A DNA stretch of 64,000 bases, from positions 68,416,501 to 68,480,500 of the forward strand of contig JAKSXM010000007.1 of the NCBI GenBank assembly GCA_022575985.1. The letters are read 5' to 3'. Position 1 is the stretch's first letter. Each line of letters begins with the position of its first letter. Origin of the DNA: Anagrus nilaparvatae (Eukaryota > Arthropoda > Insecta > Hymenoptera > Mymaridae). Below, piece after piece: positions 13,201 through 30,688 of this stretch. The translations under genes were made by a program, and so were the position numbers. A model generated the notes under the pieces. It saw nothing but the letters and a program-made list of their open reading frames with translations, had not been told where the DNA came from and did not search any database.

Positions 13201-14377
13201 GTATCAGGTTCACCTATTATAATTTTTTGCGATACATTATTTTGATTTGGGTTATTATTTTGAGGTGCTGATTGAGGTAAAGATGAAGATACATTAGAAT
13301 TTAATTGACCAGTAAGAAATTGTTGTAAAAATTGCTGGCTTATAACTTGCATTTGTCCATTAGCATTTGCTATTAAAAGCTGATCATTAGGATTTAAATT
13401 ACTTAATGCATTCAATATTTCAGGTGTTATTTTAGGAGCACTATTTAATATCGATGCAGTTTGAGAATCAAGTTGTGAATGTTGATAGTTTTCTTGCTTT
13501 TTGGTATTATCAGGTAAAATATTTCCATGCAGATTTTGCATTTCGGTTTGCTGATTATTAATTTGAGGAATAGAATTTATTTTTGAATTTTGTTGTAAAT
13601 CGTTACTAAATTGTAAATTTTGTTCTATTAAATTATGATGTAAAAGATTAACAGTTTGTTGTTGTTCAATTTTAACAGCATCTACTGTTGATGTTCTACG
13701 TTGTAAAGCAGTTGTATTTATATTTTGTTGTAAATTTTGTTTAAATATTGTTTGTGAGGATGCAGATATTTGTTGAGCAACATTTTGTTGATAGATAGAA
13801 GAGGCTGATGCGTTTTGATTCGAATCTTCTTGAATGTTAATTCTTTGAGCATGATTTTGACTACTTTTAACTAACTGTATATTACGTTGTACTGTTGTAT
13901 TACATGTATTTTCTCCTGGTTTTTTATTTTCATTGTTTTGTTGATTTGAACAATTAGTACTTATTTTACATACTTTTATTTGATTATTATTTTTATTATT
14001 GTTTTGTTGCTGAAGCATATTGCGTGTATTATTAGCTTTTTGACAAACAGTTGTTGATTTTGCATCTGTTACAATTTGTTTTTTTGAGTCCATATTTTTC
14101 TTTTGCACAATTGAATTTTTTGTAGTTTGCCCAAAATTTTGTGACATAATTGATGTTTGTACGTTACGAGATTGCACAGACGTTGTAAATATAGGCTGTT
14201 GAGAAATTTGTGAAACACCTGAAGTAATTTGAAGCGGTTGAGAACAAAAAATAACAGGACTGGTTGGCTGTGAGGAGACAGGTAATAAGTTTTGTTTGAT
14301 ATTATTTGTGTTCACTTGATTCACTTGTTGTTGCTGCTGCTGCTGTTGTTGTTGTTGTTGTTGCTGCTGCTGCTGCT

Positions 14378-14431
<54 letters not shown>

Positions 14432-17400
14432 GCTGATGTTGCAACTGCTGTTGCTGTTGTTGTTGCAGTACAGATTGTTGAAGAAGCTGTGTTATGATTT
14501 GTGAATTTTGACCACCTCCTTGGGTTAATGATCTTATTAATGCTTGAGCAGTGGCTTGATCCATTTCTGGTTGATTAGGTTCTGGTGTATGGTGCAATAT
14601 AATGCGTCCATCTTCTCCAATAGCTAATCTCAATTGACCAGAAATAGTATTTTGCACAGGAGTTTGTAGTGTTGGTGTAATCAAGTGACTGTTAAAATTG
14701 TCTTGAGTTTGATTATTTTGTTGAGATATTTGCATAATGTTTTGTTGCTGAATGCAATTATTTGGAATACCAATGAAAGGTTGATTTTGTTGTTGAATGG
14801 GCACTGTTGAGCTTTCCAACAAAGTTTGGGAATTTGATAGTGTTATACTTTCTGTTATCGGAGTTGCTATTGTTGATGATGAAGATGTTGTTGTCGTTAT
14901 TGTAGTTGCTGCTGGGGCTGTTGTAAGAGGTGTAATATCGCTATCGTACATATCATCGTCATCTCCAATACCTGATATTTTCATTATACTTGCTAAATCA
15001 AGTTTTGGAGGTTCGTCATCTTTCTTTTTAGCTTTTTTCTTTTTTTTTGCTTTTTTCTTTGGAGGCGGTAGTAAATTCTGATCAATGATGGTTTGTGAAT
15101 TATTAGAATTGCTATTTACTGGTGTTGTTTGAGTTAACTGTGGTTGAGAATTTTGAACTATTGTATTTTGTATAACTATTGAACTATTTCCTGTATTTTC
15201 TTTAAAAAAAAGTTAAATATTTATAAATTTTGGAAATTAAAAAGTTTTTAAAGCTATTTATTAAAGCTATTATTAAAGTTATTTAATTAAATTAATTAAA
15301 TTAGTTTAAAATAGTCTAATAGCCCTGATTCAACAATTTTTTATTTATTCATAATTTTAATAATTAAAATGTTTTTTTATTAAAAAAATTTCTTTTTTTT
15401 TTTTTGTAAAAAACTTTAAACATTTTTCATAAATCACATTATTTTTTTTTCAAGTTCCAAATTCCTAGATATTAAAATTTTCATATATTTAATAAATACT
15501 TACGGGGTGCTGGACTGGTAGGTGTATGCCTTATTACTTGTGGTTGAGGATTTGATGCAGGGAAGCCATTGGGTACAGCAAAAAATGTTGGGGTTAATCC
15601 TTGTAATTGCATACCTTGAGCAGTAACAAACCTAACTAATTGCTGTTGCGTTAACTGTAAAAAATTAATTAAAATTTTAATTTGAATGCTTGTATAATTA
15701 ATATATATCAATATATTTTTTTAAAGAAGAATAAGGAATTAAATTATGTTTACATGCTGGAGATACAACCAAAATTAAAGCTTGTAAAGAAATTTAGAAA
15801 TAATTTGTTACAAAAAGCGAATGATTATGCTTTAATTAGATGAATGTTAATGAACAATTTAATAATAATTATTTTAATGAAAAATAAATGTGTGATTAGA
15901 TCGATCCATCACCTGTGCAGTATGAGTTTGTTGTTGAGCATTTGCTGGTGTCCTAAGTATCAATTGGACTCCACCTGGTTGTTGCTGTACAATTACTGGT
16001 CCAGTTGATGGTAATACCTATTTATATATAAGAACCAAAAACCCAGTTATAAAACAAAATATCAATCTTTTACCCAAATATATTTTTTTAAATTAAAATT
16101 TACATAAAGCTTATGTATTTTTTATGAATTAGTTACATTTTCGAATTTAAGCCAATAATATTTGAATAATTTAAAAAAATAACTGTTTTATTTCAGTTAA
16201 TTTTTTTAATTTACTTTTTCATGTAAAAATGAAAAATTTACCGATAAATTATTATTATACATTAATGTTTATTTACAATGAAAGCATAAAAAAGCATGCA
16301 CTATATAATATAAAATACCAGAGAGAAAATAAAGACCTGATTTAATAACAATCCTTGAGCAGTAGGAATCATTGTAGCTGTAGTTGCATTTGATTGGGGA
16401 CCAGCTAAAACAAGCTGAGGCTGAGATTGTTGAGTGACCTAAAATATTTTTAATCAGTATAAATTCTTCACAAGTATATTATATATTTCAATAGAGATTT
16501 TTACTTGATTTGTTATTGTAGTTGTGATTCTTTGTTTCTGTTGTGGTATACTAGAATTTTGTTGAATTGGTGGTTTTGGAAGTATCTGTGGCGGCTGTTT
16601 ATTTGGCTTAGCTGCTGCAGCAATTTGAATTTGCTGATTGCCAAAAATTTGAGTTCTAGTAACCAGTTGAGTAGGTGCTTGTTGATAAGTTTGTGGCGTT
16701 CCGTGAATTATTTGCAACACCTGCATACCTTGTTGTAAAATTGGGGTATTTGGCCTAACAGCTTGTGGACCAGGACTTCCACCTGGTGCTGGACTTTTAT
16801 TACTCAATGGACCAACTTGAAAATTGTGCGGACTTTTAGATGGTGGATAAGTATTTTGTACAGGGCTTTGAATTTGACCTACATTAATGGGACTTTGCAT
16901 GGGACTTGTCAGTTGTGTCATATTAAAATTAGTATTAGTTGTTACAGGGCTTGGACTATTTCTAGACTGAATTGAATTTGAAGCAGGACTTCTTAATAAT
17001 ATTCTGTTTGGGCTTGGGCTTGGTGTTGGTGGTGCAATATTAGAAGCTGGACTTTTCATTGGCATAGAGAATGGACTACTAGGGGAATTATTACTTTGAT
17101 TTTGAATATTTTGCATTTTTATATTTGAAATAATAGTATTTTGTGAATTCTGATTTGCGATTTGATTTGAAAACTGTCTTTGAAAAATATTACCATTTTG
17201 TTGTACTAAATTTGTATTACTAGAATCATTATTTTGCGTTACTTGGGACAAAACATTTGATAAATTAGAATTCATAATTCCAAACTGTGTAACATTGTTT
17301 CCTGCATTAACTGCTGTTGTTAATATTGGCCCACTACACGTACTAGTAAATGTATTTGTATTTGAATCATTATTATCACTAGAAGTAACATTATTTTGAT

Positions 17401-18378
17401 TTTGTGTTATAGATGAACTACCAACAATGTGTGGAGCAATATTTTGAATACTTTGAATCGGAAAAGTGCTATTATTGCCTGGATTAAATACTTTATTGTG
17501 AATCCCTTGTTGTTGATTGATGCTGTTAAGAAAACTTCCTGAATTAGCTTGAAGATTTTGATTCAAGCTAGTAAGATTATTAGGATTGACATTTGTCAAA
17601 CCAGCTCTTAAATTATCAAGACTTGATCCCGTAATATTAGTAGAATTTAATGTACTTATCCTATTAATGGCTGAATTAACATTATTTAGATCTTGACTTA
17701 AATTTGTTATACCACTGTTAATACTATCGGGTGTTAAATTGGCACTTAATGTATTTAATTGATTCATATTCGGATTTAAAGTTGTGAGACCTGAATTAAT
17801 ATTCGGAATGCTTAAATTTAATAATGAATTTGAAGTGGTTATGGCATTTGAAGTTAAAGAAGTTAAATTTGTGTTTAAAAGCGATAGAGGTAAGCCCATA
17901 TTAAGGCCTACCCCAAAAGTGGGGGTAGTTGCAGGGAGTCCCATATTACTAGTCCCAGAAGTACTTATTGCACTAGAATTTAATTGATTTAAATAAACTA
18001 TGTGATTTCCTGCAGATGAGCCATGTGATTGATCTTGGGCCTGAAAATTTTATTATCACAATTTTAAAACTAATAAAATGAAAAATTTGTCATTGTTGGG
18101 AATAATAAAATTGTTTATACGCACTCCTGATGTTTGTTGAAGAGCAAATGTAACTGATTGATGTCCAGAATTTTGAGAATGTAGTTGTTGGAGTTGTTGC
18201 AACTATAAAAAAAATTAAAAATAAATATTCATGAAAGTTTTCAAGGGTGGTTGTAATAATTAAAAAGAATTACTTGTTGTTGTGTGAGTACTGCTACTGG
18301 ATTATTTTGTTGGTTGTTTGGGGATGTTGTAGAGGATACAGAGTCCCCAAGGAGAGGTCGTGACTGGGGCTGCTGCAT
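10244..18378 (-). CDS. BICRA/GLTSCR1-like subunit of the non-canonical BAF complex
   Basis: Twelve exons (18378-18274, 18202-18125, 18040-16505, 16438-16337, 16017-15913, 15654-15504, 15199-12381, 12302-12087, 12020-11509, 11447-11204, 11139-11037, 10968-10244) keep frame and give about 2231 residues. The conserved GLTSCR1 region lies at residues about 1873-1990 (FEQQLKIDQNGAVNPD, then TPFQSKLDACKRLVRYHCF). An acidic motif, DDFPDVDVD and ADYDEWLEIQKELG, follows near residue 2030. In known complexes this domain assembles with BRD9 and the BAF ATPase. The rest is low complexity: Asn/Ser/Leu and Ser-Pro stretches in exon 3, a basic KKKAKKKKKAKKK patch (about residues 670-685), a 37-residue Gln run and a later Asn run. 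The exon 2 donor is GTGCGT; the first ATG is the only in-frame start seen. Confidence 0.9.
12925..12993 (-). repeat. Polyasparagine tract in the BICRA-like gene
   Basis: AAT/AAC repeats, interrupted by a few Ser codons, give an Asn-rich run near residues 1430-1455. Together with the Gln run this makes the central region prion-like in composition. Confidence 0.9.
14325..14435 (-). repeat. Polyglutamine tract in the BICRA-like gene
   Basis: There are 37 consecutive Gln codons (mixed CAA and CAG), followed after one His by further Gln/Leu. The mixed codons suggest a long-lived tract rather than a fresh pure-CAG expansion. It sits near residues 948-985 of the predicted protein. Opposite-strand ORFs here (poly-Leu, poly-Val/Ala) are mirror artefacts. 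Confidence 0.95.
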
Positions 18379-21300
18379 GCCCACACACCACCTCGAAACT
18401 TGGGGTAGTTTTTTAAAACTACCTTTTAGTTCCCTTATCTATATTTTTTACCTTTCCAAACTAAAAAAATATTTTTTCTCAAAATTAAATATTTTATTTC
18501 ATAATCAATATTTACCTTCTACACTTATTTTTCGGAAAGTTGTTTAAATAAAATTTATTGGCGTTACGACGCCACTCTACGCGTTTGCGACCAAGATTGC
18601 CTATTCCTGACATGCATATAACTTTTATTTGCTTATTTTTCTTGTAATAATAAAATTCTTAACACTGAATTTAATATAAAAAATTTTTCTTGATTTCAAT
18701 AAATATTTTAAATTATACATAATAGTAGTTCTAAAATTTTTTTTCACCAAATACATTATCCATTAAGTATCAAGTGCACAACAAAGTGAGTTATGAGGTT
18801 ACTGAATACCAGTAGTTCACTAAATACATTTTTATATTCCATTTATGAATAATTTTTTTACATAGACTGTCGATTGTACAAATTTTGATTGTCAAAACTA
18901 AGTAATGTGCAACAATCTGTACAATTTTTCATAAAATTATTATATGGTATCTTTTATTTATTTAATATCTTATATTTTTATTCACTGGTTGATTATTTCG
19001 ATGAATTTCTGTTAAATCACATTTTGTAATAAAAAGTTGTAACTTCTCACTGGTTATTGTTTATTATCCTAAATCAAGAAGCCAAAAATATTTAGTTGGC
19101 ATTATTAAACTGTACTAATGAATTCTTCGTTCCATATTTAAAATCTTGTTATTGAGAATAATTTATTGGAATAAAATTAAATCCTTTAATTTTTGAATAA
19201 TACTAAGACTGATGGAAAATTATTCTGTAAAAATAACAAAAGTAAATTATTAATTATTATAATAATTAAAATTTAAAAAACCAGTTTTAAAGTGAATTCT
19301 ATATATGCCATTTAATCAAAACTTTTATTTGCCAAAATCAAAAAATTTAAAAATTTTAAATTTAGTAAATTTTTTTTATCAATCAATGATCCTAAAAACC
19401 TATTAATTAATACCTGGTGAACCACCAGCTGGGAGAATTTATGGTCCCTTTATTTTGTGAGGTTATAAATCTTGCATTTTTTTTTACCTGCACAATCTAT
19501 ATAAAATTTCAAGCAACAAAAATACGTAAGTGTGTGTACAAGCGTAACTACAACGGAGGGTCATATGCAATAATAATGCACATGTTTACAAAATGTTAAT
19601 AGCTCCAATTTTTCATCTATTATTATAAGAATTTACTAATATTTTTAATATTTATTTGGTATAACAAAAATAAATTCTTTACATAAAAAGTTTTTTTTTC
19701 ATAAAAATTACATGAATAAAAATCAATTTTACACGTAAACTAACTTTTACAAACTCATCACAACGCATAAATATATATTATATATAACACATATATATGT
19801 AACGCATGTAAACACACTCATATGTGAGAGAGAGCGCGCGCGCGCACGTATCTCCAAAATGCAACCAAAAGCAGCACCAGGAGCATAAAGGGAGAAAAGG
19901 ACGACAAGAGGTGACGGGTTGCTGATAATATTGTGTATGTGTGTATAATTATACACAATGTAATATAGGTGAACACAACTGATGATAAGCCGTAAACAAA
20001 AGATAATCACAAACCCTTTCGTATTTAAAATAATATTTTAAAGTCCATTCTATATTATTTAAATCAATTAAATAACTTATAGGTTCCAAAACGAACAAAT
20101 ATCAAACAAAAAAACACTGTTTTACATCTAGTCTAAAAAACTGATTTTTTGGCAAATGAAGAAAATCTTCAGATAAATATTATATGAACTTGAATACCTT
20201 AATCACTTTTATAAAAGATATTTCTTTTATTTAAACAATACTTTGTATTTATGTATTAAAACAAAACTTTTTCTTTCCTTGACGCGGGAACGTATACCGG
20301 CCACATATACTATTTACTTTATTATCATTTGTTTACTCAGACTCCGAATTATCTGTTATTATTTTTAACTAAACTTAATTTTACTTTTTTTAATCAAAAC
20401 GTGTTTTTTTAGGAGATAATTTAAATAAAAAACCTCGTGTTTATAGATAATAATTATCTTATTAATTCTTTGTATAGACCGATTTTGCAGTGAAAATATA
20501 CTAAACGGCCATCTCGCAGTTTTTCTGTATATGTCATTGTTGCCATTAGTAGCAAACATAAAGTTCCCGTAAAAAACATTATAATTATTATTTTACCGGT
20601 GTTTTTTTTGTTGTGTGTATTTTATTGATATTATAGTAAATGGTGAATTTTTTTTTAAATTTCTAAAGTGAAGGCTTTTTTTTAATTGGTAATTTAATAA
20701 TTTATTCATTGACAAAGTGAAAACAATTATTAACCGGAGCTCCTATTATATCATTGTAAATAATTTTTGCATTTTAATTATTTGTCAAAAGAATCAAATA
20801 AGTGTAAGTTTTAACTATTGTTTCTTTTTTTTTAATTAATAAAATAAATGTTAATATTTCTACAATTTTTTAAAATAGTATTTTTTGAAAATTTTTAATA
20901 AATAACTATGAAATTATAAGCAATAAAAAAATTATTTTTAATCATAAAATAATTACTTACTACTTTTTATTATGTAAATTATGTATTAAAAAATGTATTT
21001 AAAAAAATGTTTCAAAATATTAAAAAAAATATTAAAAAACATAACTTTTTAATTAAAAAAAAAAAAATGCAAATTTCATTCCAAATACTTTTGAGTATGT
21101 GCAAATTAAACCCGCCAATTTTTATTATTTTTTACCCCGACCACACCGTGTTAGCGACTAACCTAACCTGGGGTTTTTGTAACAGCGCGCTCCCATATAA
21201 AAAAAAATCATGCATAAGAAAAATGAATGCATTTAGATTATACAAGTGATTATGAGCAATTTTTTATGATTTTTAGTTTTTGTTAAACAATTAAACTTAC

Positions 21301-22105
21301 CAATCAAAAATTTTGAATATTTTTCTATTACAAGTTATTTGCCATTAAATAATTAAATTACTCGATTAGGTACGGTTTTCCGCTGTTGCCAGCTCCTCGA
21401 TTTTAACACGGTATGATTTTTGGACATCCCCGCCAACATGCTATTGAAAAGAATTCTCTTAAGATATTATTGTGATATTATTATTTTTTTAAAATATTTT
21501 ATTAATACAATTATTATAATACACTGCATTTAACTAATAAAACTATTTATTTTATAAAAATAAAATCAAGCAATTGTATTAGTTAACTAATTAATCGCTA
21601 TTTTGATAGATTTTTATAAATATAAATATTAATAAAGAAAGTGAAATCCTGTAACATATATGTAAAGATAATACATTTTAAAAAAATATAAATTATTTAA
21701 ATTACTTATGTGCACGCATATAAATATATTATTTATTTACAACTTATAATTAATTATATATTCTATTAAAAATTAACAAAGTATATTTCATTATATAAAT
21801 AATTAAATCACAATAATAAAGAATATTTAAACTTATTTACGATACAAGGAAATTCACATTTATATTTATTAATAGATTAATTTATGTTTAGACATTCTCT
21901 TATAAAAACTTATTAACATATTTTAAAATCTTTTAATGCCTAAATAAAATGAAGGTAACTCTGTCTCTTCTTAAATTGTGAAAATAAGGCCGTATCAAAC
22001 GGAAAAATTTCACAAATAATTTATGGTTTCTTAAAAATATTACTTATCCAGACTTTTTATTTGTATATAATACATCTATATTGATGAAACAATAAATTAA
22101 TCATA
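18379..22105. other. Intergenic region between the BICRA-like gene and CDC50
   Basis: No gene is recognised. The part from 18.38 to about 20.6 kb is the 5' side of the BICRA-like gene. It holds CpG-containing patches near 18560-18615 and 20280-20330, a GA/CG dinucleotide stretch at about 19826-19846, and ORFs that are chance readings. The part from 20.6 to 22.1 kb is AT-rich with two short GC-richer islands (21130-21200 and 21360-21440) of unknown meaning; its right end should contain the CDC50 3' UTR. Confidence 0.5.
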
Positions 22106-23440
22106 TTATTGGTATGGAGAGTTAGGGTGGACATTGATTATGTCATTTGTACTGTAAAAAAGAGCAAATATTTAATTTAACTAAGAACATATAATTTTTT
22201 AATCTTTTATTTGAGAATTAGACAATAGAACTATTATATTTAAAAATGTAAATACTAACCTTTTAGAAAATTTAATATGAATAACTAGCAATATAACTCC
22301 TAAGATCAGACAAAGAGAACCAACTACAACGTAAGCTGTACCAAGAAATGGGTTCTTTCCACCCAAAAGTGACGTTGTACTTAAAATCATTCTCTTTGTA
22401 CCATCAAATGCAGAAACTTGATATGCTAAAAATTTTAATTAAAATATTAAAATATGATATTTAAATACTTTAATGATAATTATAATTATATTTACAATAT
22501 TTTATGTGCAATGTATAGTTCCCAGGAACTAAACCATTTTTAAAACCATCCTTTGAATGATCAACTCTTCTGTACAATTTTCTGAAGATTGGCAATGCAG
22601 CTGTTCTCATCCATACAATTAAATCCTCATTTTTGAAGCCGTTGTTATCATTATCTTCAAGATCTAGTTCATAAACTGGAACTGACCAATTTTTTGGTTT
22701 AGCAAAACCTTTAAATGCCTCTTTCAAATTATTAGCAGGTTCTGGATTCTTAAATTTTATTTTTTTATCAGACTCCCATGCAATTCCTGTTCTTAATAAA
22801 GGTACTGGTAAATTTTGTGAGTCAAAGTGCAAAGTTAGACTATCGCTAAACAAAGAATTAGCTATTGCTCCGCATGGAGCTATTGGTATTGAAGATCCAT
22901 CCTTTTCAACATAAGCAAATGGTTCGCAATCACTAGAAACTGTCTGACTTAATTGGCCTAACAACTGGTTATCATCTCTTGATTTAACATAGCGACGATG
23001 ATTTTGATAAAAATTTGTTAGGCCATAATACATGTAAACTGGTCCATTAAAGTCAGTCTTTAGATTAAATTTCTCTTGGCAAAAACAATCTTCTTTGGGG
23101 TTCTTCATGATAACGTCCATACATTTTATTTTTTGATTTTTAATATTAGTTGAATAACAGTTTGTATAATCGACACTGATTTCCTGTACTTCGTGTGAGA
23201 AGTATAATAATCCAATACCAACTGGTATGAATAAAATTCCAATAACAAAAAAAAATGGCAAAACAGTTCCTGCTGTTAATATTGGTTGCCAAGCAGGTAA
23301 CCTTTGCTGTTTAAAGGCACTATCTAAAAAATAATAATAAAATTGAAATAAGTTCCAAAGCAAAAATTTAAGATAAAATATTTACCAGAAGGTTTTTTAG
23401 TTTTTGATATTGGTTCACTTTCAGCAGAGTTTGTAGGCAT
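22106..23440 (-). CDS. CDC50/TMEM30 family flippase beta subunit
   Basis: Four exons (23440-23386, 23323-22496, 22425-22260, 22151-22106) give 364 residues. Residues about 36-60 form the first membrane helix ([23 protein letters not shown]). A long extracytoplasmic loop follows, with paired cysteines and N-glycosylation sites such as NWS and NYT. The second helix lies at about 322-346, right after the family motif [21 protein letters not shown]50 proteins chaperone P4-ATPases out of the ER and are needed for flipping phosphatidylserine and phosphatidylethanolamine. Both termini are cytosolic by this topology. The short last exon encodes only [15 protein letters not shown]. It is on the same strand as phosphoglucomutase, 1.7 kb downstream of it. 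Confidence 0.95.
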
Positions 23441-25172
23441 TTTTAAAAATTTATCATTTAATTATATGACACAAACATAACATTGATAAACTAGATTTTA
23501 AGATAATCTCCAAAGTTTTAAGAATTTATCATCAATTGAGATATTAAAATCATACTTTTGTATAAATTTTCACCATTCACCATGCTTGAAAATAATTATT
23601 TTACTTTTAAATTAAAATTCTGTTAAAAGATTTCTAAAATATTCAGTTAAATTACTAACAAATGCTCTGTTAATGAAGTACATCAATAACTTACGTGTAA
23701 ACAGATTTTACAGAAATTTAATTTTTTCCACCAAGCACATTTTTTTCAATAAAATTTTGTAAACAAAATATACCTAAGTTATTAAATGTAACAAGTATCA
23801 ATTATATATTGATTTTTTAATGTCATGTGACATTGATTTTTTAATTTATAGGAAAAGCCTTGTTTTAATTGATTTAACTTCTATATAAACTGCTTCTATA
23901 ACAATACAATATATTTATTTATTATTATATTACTCATCATACACACAAATTTGTATTAATACATTAAATAAGACGTATTTCCATTTCATTTCTATATATT
24001 CAGAATTTGCACATGATTGTGACAAAGAGCACTTTGAGACAGAATCGGGCAAATCATGGGGCAAATCGTGTTTTATTTGTGTTGGAGGGGGGTAAAAAAG
24101 AAAGGATAATGTGGTGGGGACCCGAAAGTATAATGAGCAATTATGTTGGCAATACTCTTATCGAATATTACTAGTAACTTTATTATAAAGCGGCATTTTT
24201 TAAAGTAAATAATATAGGTAACATAATATCAAAAAAATAAAAATAATAATAAAAAATTATACATATTTATCAGAAGTAAATGAATTTTTTAATTGTATAT
24301 TTTAATTAAATGTCTAATTAAGAATTTGAGTCAAATAAAACAGGGTTAATATATTCAGCCTAATATATTTTTGTAAGTAATTAATATTATATTCATTTTA
24401 ATAAAATAGGGATTCATTTTATAAATATAAATTATTTTTTAATTATTAATATATTATTTTCAATAAATAAATTAGTTGCTATTTTTACTTGAATTCTCTA
24501 ATTGGATTAATTAACCCAAGTGCCTATAACAGTGTCGTCACGACTGAAAAAAGTAAGTGCGTACATAAAATCCTACGTAGGAAATTTCTTTTTTACTTGC
24601 GATTTGAGCCTTTCTCTATTTTTCTCGCCATGTGTCTTAATGTACTATTTTTGGAAACCTTCCAAAAGTGATAAAGTTTAACGTATGAAAATTTCCCGAG
24701 GGTGCTTTTCATTATAAAGAGAGTAAAACAAATTTTTGTGATTTTCTGTTTTTAAATTTTAGCTATTTTTATTACCTATTTTGTTGATTTTCTGCTCATA
24801 TTCACGTGACTAAATAAAAATCTAACAAAAAATTAAATTTTGCCAGCATATGTAAAATTTATTGTAATATATATTTTTTAATAAAATTTATAAACAATAT
24901 TATAATTTATTATTATTAAAACACTTAACAAAATACAAAAAGTTTCATTTTCATTATTTCTTCATTTAAAAGTCTTAATTTTTTTTATCTTTACATTTAT
25001 TTATATATATTAAAAAATATTTTTATAATTTTCTTAACAATAATTTTGGTCTAACAATTTTAAATATATATATCATCTATAAATTGTCAAAGTTGACTTA
25101 AAATTCTTAGGAAATAACTATTTAATTAAACAATAGTTAACATATTAAAAATAAACAGAAGTTGTTTTCTTT
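23441..25172. other. Intergenic, no gene seen
   Basis: AT-rich DNA between the start of CDC50 and the stop of phosphoglucomutase. A G-rich patch at 24055-24130 (TGGGGCAAATC, GTTGGAGGGGGG) and a stretch at about 24505-24670 are the only departures from the background; neither has recognisable coding sense. The promoter of CDC50 should be in 23441 to about 24100. Confidence 0.5.
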
Positions 25173-28439
<3,267 letters not shown>

Positions 28440-30688
28440 TTAAATAACTTCAAAACATTCGGTGAAAAAGACTGTCTCAACAGAATGTTCAACTGGAGCA
28501 TCATTTTCAACAAGCGTAACTTCATTAATCTGAAAATTTACAAGTTTTATATAGCATATTTTAAATTTTAGATAATATATTATAGAAATTTTACCTGTAT
28601 TTTTGCATAAGGTGTTTTTGATGAGAATGAAACTTGTAAAGGAAAGAAATCTGATGGTCTTGAACTAGGTACTGAAAATTCCATAGATCCAGATTTTGAT
28701 GCAGCATCAATTATTGGAAGTGACCAAACAAGCATATTTTTTCTGGATTCATGTGAATAATGTCCATCAAATTCATTGACGATTGGATTGCTACCCATTG
28801 GTAATGGAATGTTTATTTGGACGTTATTTAATTCAAGTTCAAGTTGTTCTAATTCGTATTCAATATTTACATCACACCCTCCATCACCGCTTTCAGAAGG
28901 CCAACAATTTACTTGATAAAGAATAAAATAAATGTTAAAATATTGTCAAAAAATTATAAAATATAAATTCGAAACTTTACTAGCATTGCATTTTTAGCTA
29001 TCTTTTTTAAATCTTTCAAAAAAAAAAAAAAAAAAAAAAAAAAAGAAGCATTTGAAAATTATTGTTTGATTAAATTTAGCTACGTAAATTGATTAATTAC
29101 TTTTAAATTGGTATAAGCTTACTCGAAATAGGTAGTGCAGATTCATCTTGAGTTTGTAACCTCCATTTTAAAACACCAACATCCGTATTAAGGGGAAAAG
29201 GTTTTGAAGGTATTTTTAATCCAATTTGCCCTTTAGTTTTAAATAATTCTTTATCAACATTTGGGTGAGTTTGTAATTGCAAGCCTCTGTTATCAGTATT
29301 ACTTAGTTGCACCCTTATACGACCCCATTTTTCATCTGATATATGTAATGTTACTAATCCATGGATTTCAAATTGTTGAACACCACCATCACGGTTAACT
29401 TTTACATTTAGTTTTTCTTCTTGTTTTAGATGTACTCTAAAATATAAAATATAAAAAATTTCTGGTTACAATAAAAAATAAAAAATAAAAAAAAACATAC
29501 AGCTCCATTCTTGAGGTATCATAAGCAACAGGATTAGATTTTGCGACTGCACTTGGAGTTACTGTACTAAGGACATTCACACCTTCTTCTTTTAATTGAT
29601 CAACAAAAGAATCAACATCTCTAGATTTACCTCCTAATTTCATTGCATTTGAACTGATTGGTTTTCTGTTAAGAAAAAAAAAAATTTATTTAAAAATTGT
29701 TGTTTCTAAAATCTAATGTGTAATTTTTATTATTAATTTTAGTTAAATAACACACTGTATTGATGAATAGCTAGGTTTAATTGGTTCAGGAATATAATTT
29801 GCAGTATCTCCCACATTTGATGCTGGTGTAAAATTACTACTATTACTATTACTGCTATAACTTCCTCCAAAACCAGGACTTTTCATACTACCCCCTTTTT
29901 TATTGGCTTCCATCCTTTGCCTTTGTAATTCTTTAGCTTTTTCTCTCATTTTATTTTTAGCTTCTCTTTCTTGAGTAAATCTAACAGCTTGATAAACTTT
30001 TTCTTCATGTGAATCCATCTCAACAAACGTTCTAATTTGTGCCAAATTAACACTTTCTCTATAGCCAAGTGCTACTATTTCATCAAAAGCAAATATTAAA
30101 TTAAAAGAATTTTCAGCTATTTCTAACTCATCCATTGATTTACAGTATTCAGCAATCTGAAAAAGTTTAAATTTATACAATACGATAAAGTTGTAAACAT
30201 TATTAAATATCTTATTAAATTAAAAAAAAAAAAAATCTATTTACCACTCTTGCAAATAAACGTAAAGTTTCAAGATCTTCTAATATATTACTAGCAGTAG
30301 TTGTGATAAGTAACATATATAATTTTTCTAATGGCTGATAAACATAACGAACTGATTCTGTTTCGACGAATGTATGTTGTTTACCAGTACTCATTAATTT
30401 TGGAAATGCAGCAAGTAAACCTTCTATTCTTGCTTTTGTCATTTCGACAAATTGGCGTGATACAAGAGCTATAAAATAATGAAATATCATTAGAATAAAA
30501 AACAAAGATTATAATAATAAATATCAAAATATTTTGTTTACTTTTTCCTGCTTTTGTGCATACTGCAGCTGCTATAAGTACCTATTAAGTAATAAAAAAT
30601 TTAATAATGAAATTTCATAAAAATATTAACAAATATGTATTTATTTATTTACAAATAATGTTAACTAAAATATTTAAATATTTACCAT
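28440..30688 (-). CDS. Coatomer subunit delta (archain)
   Basis: Eight exons (30688-30686, 30581-30542, 30468-30245, 30156-29756, 29665-29501, 29436-29123, 28911-28595, 28529-28440) give 517 residues. Exon 1 is only the ATG, and the next exon begins [13 protein letters not shown], as in other delta-COPs. The N-terminal longin-type domain ([37 protein letters not shown]) is followed by a basic helix (about residues 155-180), a linker, and a C-terminal mu-homology domain from about residue 275 ([20 protein letters not shown]) to the end. Delta-COP is part of the COPI coat F-subcomplex and recognises cargo for retrograde Golgi-to-ER transport. The start codon as a three-base exon is inferred from the family N-terminus and a matching donor. 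Confidence 0.95.
29017..29044. repeat. Poly(A) run within a delta-COP intron
   Basis: A homopolymer of more than 20 A on the plus strand (poly(T) in the sense of the gene) lies in the intron between the sixth and seventh coding exons. It may be a simple tract or the tail of an old insertion; no body of an element is visible beside it. Confidence 0.7.

Noticed and set aside
14292..14504. Poly-Leu and poly-Val/Ala ORFs on the plus strand
   Set aside because: They are the reverse complement of the Gln-codon repeat of the BICRA-like gene.
18284..18547. 87-codon plus-strand ORF with SPRRGRDWG
   Set aside because: It overlaps exon 1 of the BICRA-like gene in antisense and runs into A/T-rich flank; the minus strand has proper splice sites and frame.
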